Origin: Terriglobus aquaticus
GTDB taxonomy: Bacteria > Acidobacteriota > Terriglobia > Terriglobales > Acidobacteriaceae
Assembly: GCF_025685415.1 (NCBI RefSeq)
Contig: NZ_JAGSYB010000001.1
Location: 3,906,001-3,970,000, forward strand
Length of the DNA stretch: 64,000 nucleotides
Reading direction: 5' to 3'
Shown here: piece after piece, positions 34,733-43,188 of the stretch
How the letters are laid out: each line of letters opens with the position of its first letter
How positions within the stretch are numbered: the stretch's first letter is position 1
Translations under genes and position numbers: made by a program
The notes under the pieces: generated by a model
What the model saw: only the letters and a program-made list of their open reading frames with translations
The model's database searches: none
Told to the model about the DNA's origin: nothing

Positions 34733-35131
34733 ATGAAGTACGCCGTCCTGATTGCCCGAATCCTGCTTGGTCTCGCCTTTGTCGCGGCGGGCGTCATGAA
34801 CATCCTGCACCTGAAACAGAAACCAATGCCGGGCGACGGCGGTCTGTTTCTGAGCATCCTGAGCACCCACGGCTACATGACGGTTGTGGCACTGGTGATG
34901 CTGGTCGGCGGCCTGCTGCTACTGGTGGGGCGCTTCGTGCCGCTGGGCCTCACCCTGCTCGGCCCGGTTATCGTGAACATCCTGCTGTTCCATATCTTCT
35001 TTGCGCCTTCCGGGCTGGTGGAAGCGGCTGTGATTCTTGCACTCGATATCTTTCTAGTCGTTGTTTACCGGCGCGCGTTCCTCGGCATCTTTGCCGCCGG
35101 ACCTGAAGTGCTGGGTAGCCCGAAGCTGTAA
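34733..35131 (+). CDS. DoxX-like small membrane protein
   Basis: The 132-residue product has four hydrophobic helices. Its pattern (IARILLGLAFVAAGVMNI, then VALVMLVGGLLLLVGRFVPLGLTLLGPVIVNILLFH) is typical of DoxX/DUF6041-type proteins. Members have been linked to redox or sulfur chemistry, but no cofactor residue is visible here. AGAGG lies just upstream of ATG 34733. The next membrane protein gene follows 19 bases later, so they form a pair. Confidence 0.8.
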   Translation: MKYAVLIARILLGLAFVAAGVMNILHLKQKPMPGDGGLFLSILSTHGYMTVVALVMLVGGLLLLVGRFVPLGLTLLGPVIVNILLFHIFFAPSGLVEAAVILALDIFLVVVYRRAFLGIFAAGPEVLGSPKL

Positions 35132-35150
35132 CGAGGGACTGACTGCGGCT

Positions 35151-35528
35151 ATGGATGAGGCGCTGATTCCGACCGAGGCAAAGGCGCGCAAGGCTGTGAT
35201 GGGCGGCATCCTGCTGCTGGGCCTGGGCGCAGTTATGACGTACTTCTTCGCGGTGCGGCCGCTGCAGGAACTGGTGGCCACCAATCACGCGACGTACTAC
35301 TTGAAAGGTGTCTTGATCGGGCCACTGTGCTTGTACATGGGCGCGCTCGCCCTTACGGGTAAATTCGGCGATGGCGAGATCCGCAAGCTGAATGCGAAAG
35401 GTAAGCCGACGTTTACGCGGAAGGGCTGGTTCGCGGTGGGCGGAGCCATCGTGGTCATCGCGCTGACGCTGGTGGCCTGGTATGGCTACCTGCACGCGTT
35501 GGGGTTCCGCGAAACGAACGGCATCTAA
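35151..35528 (+). CDS. Small membrane protein of unknown function
   Basis: The 125-residue product has three or four hydrophobic segments (VMGGILLLGLGAVMTYFFAV, VLIGPLCLYMGALALTG and AVGGAIVVIALTLVAWYGYL) separated by a basic loop GEIRKLNAKGKPTFTRKG. I do not recognise the family. ATG 35151 is preceded by GAGGG at a rather long distance. It ends 33 bases before a strong terminator shared with the rplT transcript on the other strand. Confidence 0.75.
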   Translation: MDEALIPTEAKARKAVMGGILLLGLGAVMTYFFAVRPLQELVATNHATYYLKGVLIGPLCLYMGALALTGKFGDGEIRKLNAKGKPTFTRKGWFAVGGAIVVIALTLVAWYGYLHALGFRETNGI

Positions 35529-35560
35529 CCCCGCCTAGCCCTGGTGCGCAGTGGAAACAG

Positions 35561-35586
35561 AAAGCCCGGCCGGAGCCGGGCTTTCT
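35561..35586. terminator. Bidirectional terminator
   Basis: A perfect 11-bp GC-rich stem (35561-35571 with 35576-35586) starts with GAAAG and ends with CTTTC, so it carries a T-rich 3' side in both directions. It lies between the convergent membrane-protein and rplT transcripts. Confidence 0.85.
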
Positions 35587-35605
35587 TGCAACAGAGGAGT
35601 CGCGC

Positions 35606-35983
35606 TTAGGCGGCAGCAGTCTTTGCCGCGCCGTTGGCCGACTTTGCCTGGGTCGCCAGAGCAGCGAAGCCGGCGGCGTCATGAACGGCAATGTCTGCAA
35701 GGATCTTGCGATCCAGGCCGACGCCAGCCTTCTTCAGGCCGCTGATGAAGGTCGAGTAGCTCATGCCGTTCAGGCGAGCAGCGGCGCCGATGCGGACGAT
35801 CCACAGCGAGCGGAACTGGCGCTTCTTCTGCTTGCGGCCGATGTAGGCAAACTTCAGGCCGCGCTCAACGGCTTCCTGCGCTGCCTGGTAGAGCTTGGAT
35901 TTTGTGAGGAAGTATCCAGAAGCGCGCTTCAGGATCTTTTTGCGGCGGTCATTCCGCTTTGTGCCACGTTTTACGCGAGGCAT
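35606..35983 (-). CDS. rplT: Ribosomal protein L20
   Basis: The 125-residue protein is the standard bacterial L20: [19 protein letters not shown], then [20 protein letters not shown], then [19 protein letters not shown] and [21 protein letters not shown]. It binds 23S rRNA early in large-subunit assembly and in several bacteria represses its own operon. A GGAGAA sequence precedes ATG 35983. It follows rpmI but after a long 228-base spacer, wide enough for a leader structure or separate promoter. infC, the usual third member, is not upstream. Confidence 0.98.
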   Translation of the reverse strand: MPRVKRGTKRNDRRKKILKRASGYFLTKSKLYQAAQEAVERGLKFAYIGRKQKKRQFRSLWIVRIGAAARLNGMSYSTFISGLKKAGVGLDRKILADIAVHDAAGFAALATQAKSANGAAKTAAA

Positions 35984-36201
35984 AGTGTTCTCCTTTATCC
36001 CGGCCGGTTTGGCGCGGGCTGCGTAGTTCATACCGCGGCTGGAGGCAGGAGGACCGGCTCAGGAGCCGTTCCAGGACCTCTTCACACGCGTTCACTCTTC
36101 CAATCTCATGTCGGTCGGTATGACCGAGGGTCCAACTACGCGTTTCCGGACCGTTGCAGCGGGCTTGCGCTCAACTGCGGCTGGATGGAAGTTCGTTCAA
36201 A

Positions 36202-36218
36202 CGCCTGAAAATCAGGCG
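36202..36218 (-). terminator. Small hairpin containing the rpmI stop codon
   Basis: A 7-bp stem (36202-36208 with 36212-36218) on the minus strand includes the TGA of rpmI in one arm. It may attenuate readthrough into rplT or stabilise the rpmI mRNA end. Confidence 0.4.
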
Positions 36219-36409
36219 TACGGGATCATCCGGCTGACCTTGGCGTGATCGCCGTCAGAGACGTAGGCGTTGGCGGTCAACTTCCGCTTCACCTTGGTGC
36301 TCTTGGAGGTCAGGATGTGACGCTTCTTCGTCTGGCCGCGCTTGATCTTGCCGGTCGCGGTCTTCGTGAAGCGCTTGGACGCACCCGAGTGGGTCTTCAG
36401 CTTCGGCAT
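36212..36409 (-). CDS. rpmI: Ribosomal protein L35
   Basis: This 65-residue basic protein is a typical L35: [39 protein letters not shown] and [23 protein letters not shown]. It is part of the large ribosomal subunit. AGGAAA lies upstream of ATG 36409. A promoter-like sequence and GC-rich hairpins lie in the 80 bases upstream. The usual order infC-rpmI-rplT is broken, because a glycosyltransferase-like gene lies upstream instead of infC. Confidence 0.97.
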   Translation of the reverse strand: MPKLKTHSGASKRFTKTATGKIKRGQTKKRHILTSKSTKVKRKLTANAYVSDGDHAKVSRMIPYA

Positions 36410-36488
36410 TGTCTTTTCCTGTGTGGTGCTTGCTCGCGCCGTCTCCGCAGACACGGCGCAGCATCGCCCCGTTTGGGGCAACCTGATG

Positions 36489-36517
36489 AGTATACCGTAC
36501 CTGCTCCGGATTGTGTC
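36489..36517 (-). promoter_or_regulatory. Likely rpmI promoter and leader
   Basis: Minus strand: GACACA at 36517-36512, 17-base spacer, TATACT at 36494-36489. The predicted leader of about 73 bases contains a 5-bp GCCCC/GGGGC stem (36466-36479) and a second imperfect hairpin before the L35 start, candidates for ribosomal-protein feedback control. Confidence 0.5.
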
Positions 36518-36551
36518 CCTCTTTGCTCGCGAGCCGCTCACGGCAGAGCTT

Positions 36552-37868
36552 TCAGGCTCCAAGCCCCTCTGAAGCAGCTCGGAAGTGCGCCGCAGACGTG
36601 CTTTCCTCGCGAAAAGGGATAAGGAACAACAGCAGCAGCAGCGCCAAGAGGCTGACGCATTTGACCTGCCCTTCGATCGTCGACCCGAACGCGAAAAAGC
36701 AGTTCACCACGCCGAGGGGGACTCCAAGGCAGACGCCAAGCGCAACGGTCCTTCCACGGGACAGTGCTGACAGCCCGTGCTCCTGCAGGTGACAAGCGAG
36801 CAGGGCAAGCACGGTGTACACGTGCAGCAGGGTGTATTCGAACGAGATCGGCGGTACGAGGATGGTAAGAAGAACCAATATCCCGATCTGATTGATCTGG
36901 GGCATCCGGATGATCTTGCCGAAGTAGAGCGCCAGGCATCCCAGCGCAGCGCTCAGCATGTAGGCGCGGTACAGCCGCGGCCCAGGCCCCCTGTGCAGCA
37001 GCGCCCTGTTTACAAGTTTGATCGTTCCGAAAATGGAGTGGTCCCATCCCCACGCCGGTTGGAAGCCGCGGATGTAGTCATTCCCAAGACTGCTGAAGCT
37101 GTTCGCCGTTCCATGCCACGAGAGTATCAGCGAACCAGTCTCTCCCCAGAGTCCTGCGAGCGTTGCCAGCCCCGCGACCCCAAGCGCGAGGGCGATGTGG
37201 GCCCACTTCTTTCGGGAAAACAACAGGGCTAACAACATCACGGGGTAAAGCTTGAGCGCGATTGCCAAACCCAAGAGCACGCTGCACGCGATCAGCCAGT
37301 TCTTGCGCAAGCAGTAGATCGCAGACGCCACGATCGCGAAGATCACAATCTCGGTATTCAGCCGGTTGTACTCAAACGCAAGTGGCGCCGAAAACAAGGC
37401 CAGGACTGCTGCAGAGATGAGCGCGGTACGGAGTTTCAGCCCACGGGCACGCATGGCAAAGGCGAAGCCCACAGTTGCAACCAGGGCCACGATGGTGATG
37501 AAGGCCTGGAACAGCCAGTCGGGATGTTGTCCGGGCAGAAAGCACCGTAGCAGCAGGGCATTGGCTGGCGGGTAAGCGAAGCCGCCAGCTTCTGTGAAGA
37601 AACCCGGCCGATGCCAATGCTGAAAGTTCAGCCAGAAATACCAAAGATCAAGATGGCGGTCGGAGTGGCCGTCGGCCATCAGCACGAAGTAGTAGGGGCG
37701 TACTGACGGCCCACGCAACCCTGCGAGACGCGATCCCAGCGCGACCAGCCAGGAGAGCAGCGTTTCGCCCACGTTGACGAGCAGAGCAATCCAAAGAACC
37801 TGGGTGAGTCGACCATCGTAGGGCAAGGTGCGATCTCTCGACCCCACGCCTGGCTGCACTGATTGCAT
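36552..37868 (-). CDS. Polytopic GT87-like glycosyltransferase (DUF2029)
   Basis: This 438-residue integral membrane protein has about 10-12 hydrophobic helices and GT-C features: an acidic/aromatic first loop ([20 protein letters not shown]), [32 protein letters not shown], and [22 protein letters not shown]. The KLYPV and [10 protein letters not shown] motifs recur in the DUF2029/GT87 mannosyltransferase family, which uses polyprenyl-phosphate sugars outside the membrane. The acceptor is unknown. There is no Shine-Dalgarno; TAAACT lies exactly 6 bases before ATG 37868. A diverged paralogue sits divergently at 38074. Confidence 0.82.
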   Translation of the reverse strand: MQSVQPGVGSRDRTLPYDGRLTQVLWIALLVNVGETLLSWLVALGSRLAGLRGPSVRPYYFVLMADGHSDRHLDLWYFWLNFQHWHRPGFFTEAGGFAYPPANALLLRCFLPGQHPDWLFQAFITIVALVATVGFAFAMRARGLKLRTALISAAVLALFSAPLAFEYNRLNTEIVIFAIVASAIYCLRKNWLIACSVLLGLAIALKLYPVMLLALLFSRKKWAHIALALGVAGLATLAGLWGETGSLILSWHGTANSFSSLGNDYIRGFQPAWGWDHSIFGTIKLVNRALLHRGPGPRLYRAYMLSAALGCLALYFGKIIRMPQINQIGILVLLTILVPPISFEYTLLHVYTVLALLACHLQEHGLSALSRGRTVALGVCLGVPLGVVNCFFAFGSTIEGQVKCVSLLALLLLLFLIPFREESTSAAHFRAASEGLGA

Positions 37869-37874
37869 GCCGAG

Positions 37875-37880
37875 AGTTTA
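37875..37880 (-). promoter_or_regulatory. Candidate leaderless-type -10 (TAAACT, 6 bases before ATG)
   Basis: On the minus strand TAAACT at 37880-37875 ends 6 bases before ATG 37868, identical in sequence and spacing to the element before holA. Confidence 0.55.
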
Positions 37881-38073
37881 CCAAGCACCTCTCCATGAAA
37901 TTGCCAGCTTGGCCATCTCTCTATGCGAGCATGGAGGCTATGGTCGGTTCACGCTTCGCGAGCAGACGATTTCTCATATGTCGCGCCTTGGCCAGCACCC
38001 GCGCAACGAGCCCCGTTGAGGGTGAGCGTTATGGATACAACGACGTCGCATCCGCAATGGCGTGGAACCCGGC

Positions 38074-39330
38074 ATGGTGACTGGGTCGCGCAAGTTGTCG
38101 CTGAGCCGGCTTCTCGTCTTCTATATGGCCGCACTCGGGGTCCTAGCCGTCATTGGCTGGATGCCCAAGGTTCTTCCCTACAGCGTGGCCAGCCCCATGC
38201 TGCCCCCGAACGTCCGCCTCACCGATCTGCTGTATTACAAGGCAAAGATCGATCACATGAGCGGGCCCGTGATGGGCGGCCCTGGCCCAACGTTCAACTA
38301 TCCCGCGCCTGCTGCTTACGTGTTTGCGTTCTTCCTTCGAAGCGCAACTCCGGTGAAGAAGTTCTATGCCTGTGCAGGCCTTGCGATGCTTCTGTTTGTC
38401 GCAGCGGCGTGGCACATTTTGCAGAGTAGTCGGGACCGCAGCAAATGGATCGCAGCCGCTTTCTTCGGGACGATCGCTGTCAGCACGCCGTTCTACTTTG
38501 CTCTGGATCGCGGAAATCTCGAGTGGGTGAGCTGGATCTTTGTCGTGCTTGCGCTCTCTTGTTTTCTGTCGCGGCGGTATCTCGCCACGGCACTGCTGCT
38601 GGGGCTGGCAGTATGTATGAAACCGTTTCCGATTCTTTTCTTTCTGCTGTTACTGCACCGCAAACGCTATCGAGAGACGCTGGTCGGGCTGGCTGTAGCG
38701 GGTGGGATCACGGCATTCTGTATCGACCGCCTCGGGCCGTCTTTCCTCGCTTCGTACCGAGGGCTGAGCAAGGGATTCGCCACTTACTTCAGCAGCTACG
38801 TGACCGCGCTGCATCCCCGGTTGGAGTCTCGCTTCGATCATGCTTTGATGGGGCTGCTCCGGAAGGCGATGAGCATCCACTTTATTGTGGGCGACGACCC
38901 TATGTCCCTGAGCGGTCCGGCTGTCCCACTCTGGGCTCGGCTTGATCTCTGGTATTACTTCTTCGTCTTGGTCGCGCTCGCCACCGTGCTTTTCATCGCG
39001 GTCTGGTACCGCAGACGGCCCGTCACGAACACGATTCTTGCGATCAGCGTGGCCTGTTCTGTTCTGCCGTTTGCGTCAGCGGAATACACGTTGCTGAATC
39101 TGTTCTTCCCGCTGCTGCTGGTGCTCATCGCGTTGCAGCAACAAGGTTCCAGGGTAGACCTGTGGCAGGCAGCGACGCTGGGTCTGCTCGGGCTCGCTCT
39201 GCTTCCGCTGGGGCCGGAGCTGAGAAGCTATGTCGGAGCAGCGAAATGCTGCATCCTGATTGCGCTGTTCATCTGTTCCATCAAGTCACGCTTCGTAATC
39301 AGCGAATTCGATCGCTATGCACAGGCGTAA
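38074..39330 (+). CDS. Polytopic GT87-like glycosyltransferase, paralogue
   Basis: The 418-residue membrane protein has the same plan as its divergent neighbour: a first periplasmic loop with YYKAKIDHMSGPVMGGPGPTFNYPAPAAYVFAF (both read here in part), then FYFALDRGNLEWVSWIF, then LLLGLAVCMKPFPILFFLLLLHRKR and SAEYTLLNLFFPLLL. The paired motifs GNLEW/RLNTE, MKPFP/LKLYP and SAEYTLL/SFEYTLL show common ancestry. It is probably a polyprenyl-phosphate-dependent sugar transferase; substrate unknown. ATG 38074 or GTG 38062 may be the start, and neither has a strong Shine-Dalgarno. Confidence 0.8.
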   Translation: MVTGSRKLSLSRLLVFYMAALGVLAVIGWMPKVLPYSVASPMLPPNVRLTDLLYYKAKIDHMSGPVMGGPGPTFNYPAPAAYVFAFFLRSATPVKKFYACAGLAMLLFVAAAWHILQSSRDRSKWIAAAFFGTIAVSTPFYFALDRGNLEWVSWIFVVLALSCFLSRRYLATALLLGLAVCMKPFPILFFLLLLHRKRYRETLVGLAVAGGITAFCIDRLGPSFLASYRGLSKGFATYFSSYVTALHPRLESRFDHALMGLLRKAMSIHFIVGDDPMSLSGPAVPLWARLDLWYYFFVLVALATVLFIAVWYRRRPVTNTILAISVACSVLPFASAEYTLLNLFFPLLLVLIALQQQGSRVDLWQAATLGLLGLALLPLGPELRSYVGAAKCCILIALFICSIKSRFVISEFDRYAQA

Positions 39331-39400
39331 GTCTGTGGGTATCCAGATGGGCGAGAGTCACCGGATAGCTGCCTTCCGCTGACTAACTGACCTCTCGACT

Positions 39401-41302
39401 CTAAAGGTCGGGGCGGCATACGCCGCCTTTCGGGTCGAACCTGGAACGCAAACCGTTCTCTGCGTCTGGAACGCGCAAGGTTTCGATGAGTACCCACTCG
39501 GACATGCGGGAACATGTGTGCTGCCGCAATGTCCATTCCCCGGATTCGATCTTGTGGACGACCAGGTCCTTCAACTCGCGGTGCGCCATGGGTTTGCCCT
39601 GGTGGTAGGTGATCTCGTGGCCGGTAACGGCGACAGGATCGTATTCGTACGCGATCCAGTGTGGAGGCGCGGTCTGCAACTGGCCGATGAGGGTGTGAAT
39701 CGTGGCAGCGCTGGAGGTGTCGTACCAGGTCTGCACATACCCTCGCCACGGCGCAATGCCGCAGAAATAGTTGGCGTAGGGAAACGGCATGGAGAGCAGA
39801 TCGTGCGGCGCGGGCCCGGTGTTGACGCGGGCACAGAGCTCCGACATCAGGGCGAGCTGCTGCGACTCGATGTACATGGGGCCAAGCTGCGGATGGTGGT
39901 ACCAGACCCGGTCGCGGTAGACCGGCCCGTCATCGTACGTCCACCAGAAATAGGGATTCCGTAGTTTCCCGGCCGCGATGATGGAGCCCACCAGCACAAG
40001 GTTCGCCAGCACTGGGATCACGAGCGCCTGTGCCTGTGTCACCGTGACCAGCAGCGGCAGCAGGAACACCAGCATGGAAAGTGAAAGATAGGGGTCCGGC
40101 AAAGCGTTGGACGCCGTGAGCGCGCCGCCCAGCAAATGCCATAGTGGCAGCAGCAACAGGGCAAAGGTAGGCCGTGGCAGAGCCGGCCGGCCGCGAAGCA
40201 GCCAGAGCACGCACCAGACCACGACACCTACCGCCGCCACTAGCCCGACAAACACGGTCACGCGTACTACCAGCTCCAGCGGCGTTTGCACCTGGGTGTG
40301 GTAAACCAGCGGAGCACAAAGGGCCAGCAGAACCGCGGCCCACACCGCCGCATAGGTTAGCCAAGCGACGCCGCTGCGGTACCGCCGCTGCACCTCGCGC
40401 GTCGCGACAAACAGGCCGGCCACAATCGCGAACGCAACGGGCGTCTTCCACGACAGGCTATTCAGCAGCAGGTGATACGGCAGAAGCACCGGTGTGTACA
40501 GAATGTTGCCAGTGCCGCCTTTGATCTGGCTTGCGGCGCGAATGGAATACTGCCACCAATCCGCCGGTGTTTCGCGAGCCAGCAGCAGCACTGCGCCCCA
40601 CGCGACCACCACGCCCGCGACAACAGAGCTAAGTGCCGCAATGGCCCTCCTGGGATAGAGCAGCAGAAGGGCAAGGCTGACGCCCACACCAAGTGCTGCG
40701 CCGTCGTTCAGCCGGGTCATGGCCGCCAGACCCGCGCCGACACCCATAAAGAAGCTGAAGCGCGCAACCGTAGTGGATGTTCGCGGACGCGAGCCGAGCA
40801 GCAGAAGAAGCAATAGGCTCGTCAGGGTGAAAACATCGGACGTGACGTGATAATCGTCGAAGCGGTACGTACTGGGCTGCAGGATCAGCAGAAAGGCAAT
40901 CGTGGTGAGCAGAGCGCGCTGCCACGCGGCAAAAGGCAGACAACGGCCGAGGCGCACCAGCACAAACGTCAGCGCAAGGAGCTGGACCAGCGGAAAGACC
41001 TTGGACGCGAGCCAACTAACGCCGAAGACGCTCTGGAAGGCCGCCGTGCACAGCACATAGAGCGGCTGCAATGCCAGGTGCAAATCGCGATATAGCCGCA
41101 CGCCGTGCCGCAGGTCCACCGCATACCAGAACCACATGCCATCCCCGATGGGATGGATGTTCAGGATGAGAGTGACACCCAGCAGAACGCAGGCTGCTGC
41201 AGCCAGCCACTCCCAAATAGAGTGCGCAGCCGGTTCCAGACTCCACCGCGCAGGCGAGGTGCCAGGGCTCCTCACGATCGGTTGTTCCTGCTGGATGGGC
41301 AT
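39401..41302 (-). CDS. Large polytopic GT39-like membrane protein
   Basis: The 633-residue product has about 12 hydrophobic helices followed by a soluble C-terminal domain of about 190 residues (from LRNPYFWWTYDDGPVYRDR). The first loop IHPIGDGMWFWYAVDLRHGVRLYRDLHL carries acidic residues as in GT-C glycosyltransferases, and RFDDYHVTSDV follows helix 3-4. The C-terminal domain has LLSMPFPYANYFCGIAPWRGY, common in uncharacterised dolichyl-phosphate-mannose-type transferases. It diverges from another protein of the same kind 74 bases away. Function and acceptor are unknown. Confidence 0.75.
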   Translation of the reverse strand: MPIQQEQPIVRSPGTSPARWSLEPAAHSIWEWLAAAACVLLGVTLILNIHPIGDGMWFWYAVDLRHGVRLYRDLHLALQPLYVLCTAAFQSVFGVSWLASKVFPLVQLLALTFVLVRLGRCLPFAAWQRALLTTIAFLLILQPSTYRFDDYHVTSDVFTLTSLLLLLLLGSRPRTSTTVARFSFFMGVGAGLAAMTRLNDGAALGVGVSLALLLLYPRRAIAALSSVVAGVVVAWGAVLLLARETPADWWQYSIRAASQIKGGTGNILYTPVLLPYHLLLNSLSWKTPVAFAIVAGLFVATREVQRRYRSGVAWLTYAAVWAAVLLALCAPLVYHTQVQTPLELVVRVTVFVGLVAAVGVVVWCVLWLLRGRPALPRPTFALLLLPLWHLLGGALTASNALPDPYLSLSMLVFLLPLLVTVTQAQALVIPVLANLVLVGSIIAAGKLRNPYFWWTYDDGPVYRDRVWYHHPQLGPMYIESQQLALMSELCARVNTGPAPHDLLSMPFPYANYFCGIAPWRGYVQTWYDTSSAATIHTLIGQLQTAPPHWIAYEYDPVAVTGHEITYHQGKPMAHRELKDLVVHKIESGEWTLRQHTCSRMSEWVLIETLRVPDAENGLRSRFDPKGGVCRPDL

Positions 41303-41376
41303 AGGTCCGGAATAGATTCGAGTTTACTTGACTGCTGCTGCGGGGCGGCGCAGCTGCGCGCGGATATGCTGGGGGC
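41303..41376. other. Divergent promoter region between two large membrane-protein genes
   Basis: This 74-base gap holds a minus-strand TAAACT (41326-41321, 18 bases before ATG 41302) and a plus-strand TATGCT (41365-41370) placed exactly 6 bases before ATG 41377, so both promoters appear to be packed here. Confidence 0.45.
41365..41370 (+). promoter_or_regulatory. Candidate leaderless-type -10 (TATGCT, 6 bases before ATG)
   Basis: TATGCT ends 6 bases before ATG 41377. The spacer GGGGGC is G-rich, so weak ribosome binding cannot be excluded. Confidence 0.45.
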
Positions 41377-43146
41377 ATGCGGGGTGACATCGGCCGTTGC
41401 GCCGTCTTTCTGTTGTGTGTTGGTGCCGTGCTCGGTGTGCCGTACCTCTTTCCGCCGCACAGTGGCATCTCGGTTTCGACGATGGCAGGGTTCAGCAATC
41501 GCGCGGCAGAGGTGCTGCTGCTCGTGCTGGGCCTTGGCTTTGCGCTGTGGACACGCGGCTGGGGATTGCGGCTGCAAGAGGCCACTGGCGAAGTTCGCGG
41601 CCGCTCGTGGTGGATCGTGCCTGCGGTCGCAGTGTGTCTTGCAATCGCGGCCAGCCTGTATCTCTGGTATTGGGCCAGCAACATGGGGCCCTACGACGAG
41701 GCGATCTACTTCTTAGACCGCTTCAGCAATCAGATCGCGGGCGGTCGCGTCTATCGCGACTTCCTGTTCGACTACGGTCCGCTGATGTACTGGCCGTCCT
41801 GGTGGCTGGCCAAGCTGCTGCGCATTCCGGTGGGGCATGCGTATTACCTGTTCTGCCTGCTGGAGTGGGCCGCCGGTGTGCTCCTGCTGTGGCGCGTGAT
41901 CTCTGCGTTGCGCGCGCGAGCGGTAGACCGCGCGATCGTCTTCACGGCTTTGACGCTGGCGTGGTTCGCGTCCATCACCGATCAGGGCGCGCAGTACACG
42001 CCACTGCGATTTGTGCTTGCCAGCGCGTGCGCGCTTTGGGTGCACCGGCTGTGGGAGCTTCGCGCGGAGCCGGTGAAGACGGCGCGGTCCATGGTCCCGG
42101 CGATGGTCGCGGCTGCCGGGTCATTCGCCGGCTTGCTGCTGTACTCGCCGGAGCAGGGGATTGGCTTTGCCGTGGCGACAGTGTTGTTTTTCATGGTCTC
42201 GGTGCGGCGCTCTTACGTGGCACTGCCGCTGGTCGCGTTCCTCGTCTGGTGCGGTGCGGTGTTCGCCGTGGCGGCGCGTATGGGATGGATGGGTGTCCTG
42301 TTCACCTTTGCCGGTGGATCGTTCAACCTGCCGCTGCTGCCCGGGTATGAAACGGTCTTTTTGGTTGCCATGCTGGTCGCTGCGGCGTGCGTGGTCGTGT
42401 GTGCGTTCTATGAAGGGGAATCCACGCGGCCGGAGCTGTACCTGATCGCGCTGGCGCTGGCGGCAGTGCCGGCGGCGTTTGGCCGGGCAGACCCCGGGCA
42501 CATCTTCATCAACTCCCTACCGGCCCTTTTGGTGGTCACGCTGGCGTTGTTGCGCTTGCCGCGTCGACGCATGCCGGTTGTGGTGGCCTGGGGAGTATAC
42601 GTGTGCCTGGCCGCGCTCAGTCACACGCGGCAGCAGGTGAACGTGCTGATGCACTCCGCTCCCAGGCTGGAGAAGATGCCATCTGCAGCGGAACTACCGC
42701 CGGCCGGGGTGGGCCTGCGCGCGCCAATCCGTTACTTCTCCTACCTGGACGGGCAGTTCGGCCCCAAGGTGATCACCGGGCGCTACTACAGCTTCGACCT
42801 TGCATTTCCGGGCCTGGCGGAAGAAAAGATCGCGGAGCTGCAGCAGCATCCTCGCGACCTGATCGTGGTGCCGGTGGAGTACCGGTCGGCCTGCGAGGGT
42901 CTGTCGCCCGAGACGCTACAGCGCAGCTTGCGCGGAGATGTTTCGAACCTGTTTGTGCCCAGGGTGCGACCGGTGCCAAACGTCAAACAGCCGCTGTGTG
43001 ACTACATCTCGAGCCACTATGTTGGTAGCCCCTATCGCGTACCGCGGGAAGAGTACCGCGTGATGCAGCCGCGTGCGTTTCGCGTGAGCCCTCTGACGGG
43101 CAGCGCCGCTGCATGGTTGCAGCAAAGCGCGCCGCAGCCGATGTGA
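41377..43146 (+). CDS. Large polytopic membrane protein (GT-C-like)
   Basis: The 589-residue product has about 12 hydrophobic helices and a soluble C-terminal domain from about residue 430. The acidic loop NMGPYDEAIYFLDRFSNQIAGGRVYRDFLFDYGPLMYWPSWW (shown in part) resembles the substrate loop of GT39-like transferases: the first DE pair, then GRVYRDF and DYGPL. GRADPGHIFINSLPALLV sits in the last membrane part. The C-terminal domain contains GRYYSFDLAFPG. It is a distant counterpart of the divergent gene at 39401-41302. Likely roles are glycan or lipid-linked sugar transfer; no direct evidence. Confidence 0.72.
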   Translation: MRGDIGRCAVFLLCVGAVLGVPYLFPPHSGISVSTMAGFSNRAAEVLLLVLGLGFALWTRGWGLRLQEATGEVRGRSWWIVPAVAVCLAIAASLYLWYWASNMGPYDEAIYFLDRFSNQIAGGRVYRDFLFDYGPLMYWPSWWLAKLLRIPVGHAYYLFCLLEWAAGVLLLWRVISALRARAVDRAIVFTALTLAWFASITDQGAQYTPLRFVLASACALWVHRLWELRAEPVKTARSMVPAMVAAAGSFAGLLLYSPEQGIGFAVATVLFFMVSVRRSYVALPLVAFLVWCGAVFAVAARMGWMGVLFTFAGGSFNLPLLPGYETVFLVAMLVAAACVVVCAFYEGESTRPELYLIALALAAVPAAFGRADPGHIFINSLPALLVVTLALLRLPRRRMPVVVAWGVYVCLAALSHTRQQVNVLMHSAPRLEKMPSAAELPPAGVGLRAPIRYFSYLDGQFGPKVITGRYYSFDLAFPGLAEEKIAELQQHPRDLIVVPVEYRSACEGLSPETLQRSLRGDVSNLFVPRVRPVPNVKQPLCDYISSHYVGSPYRVPREEYRVMQPRAFRVSPLTGSAAAWLQQSAPQPM

Positions 43147-43188
43147 CGTCTGCGGCGCGCTGCCCTGATCAACGCAGCGGCTGTGCGG

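Noticed and set aside
36202-36218. Hairpin at the rpmI stop as a strong terminator
   Set aside because: Only 7 bp with a T-poor end in the right direction; kept as a weak feature, not as operon end, since rplT follows on the same strand.
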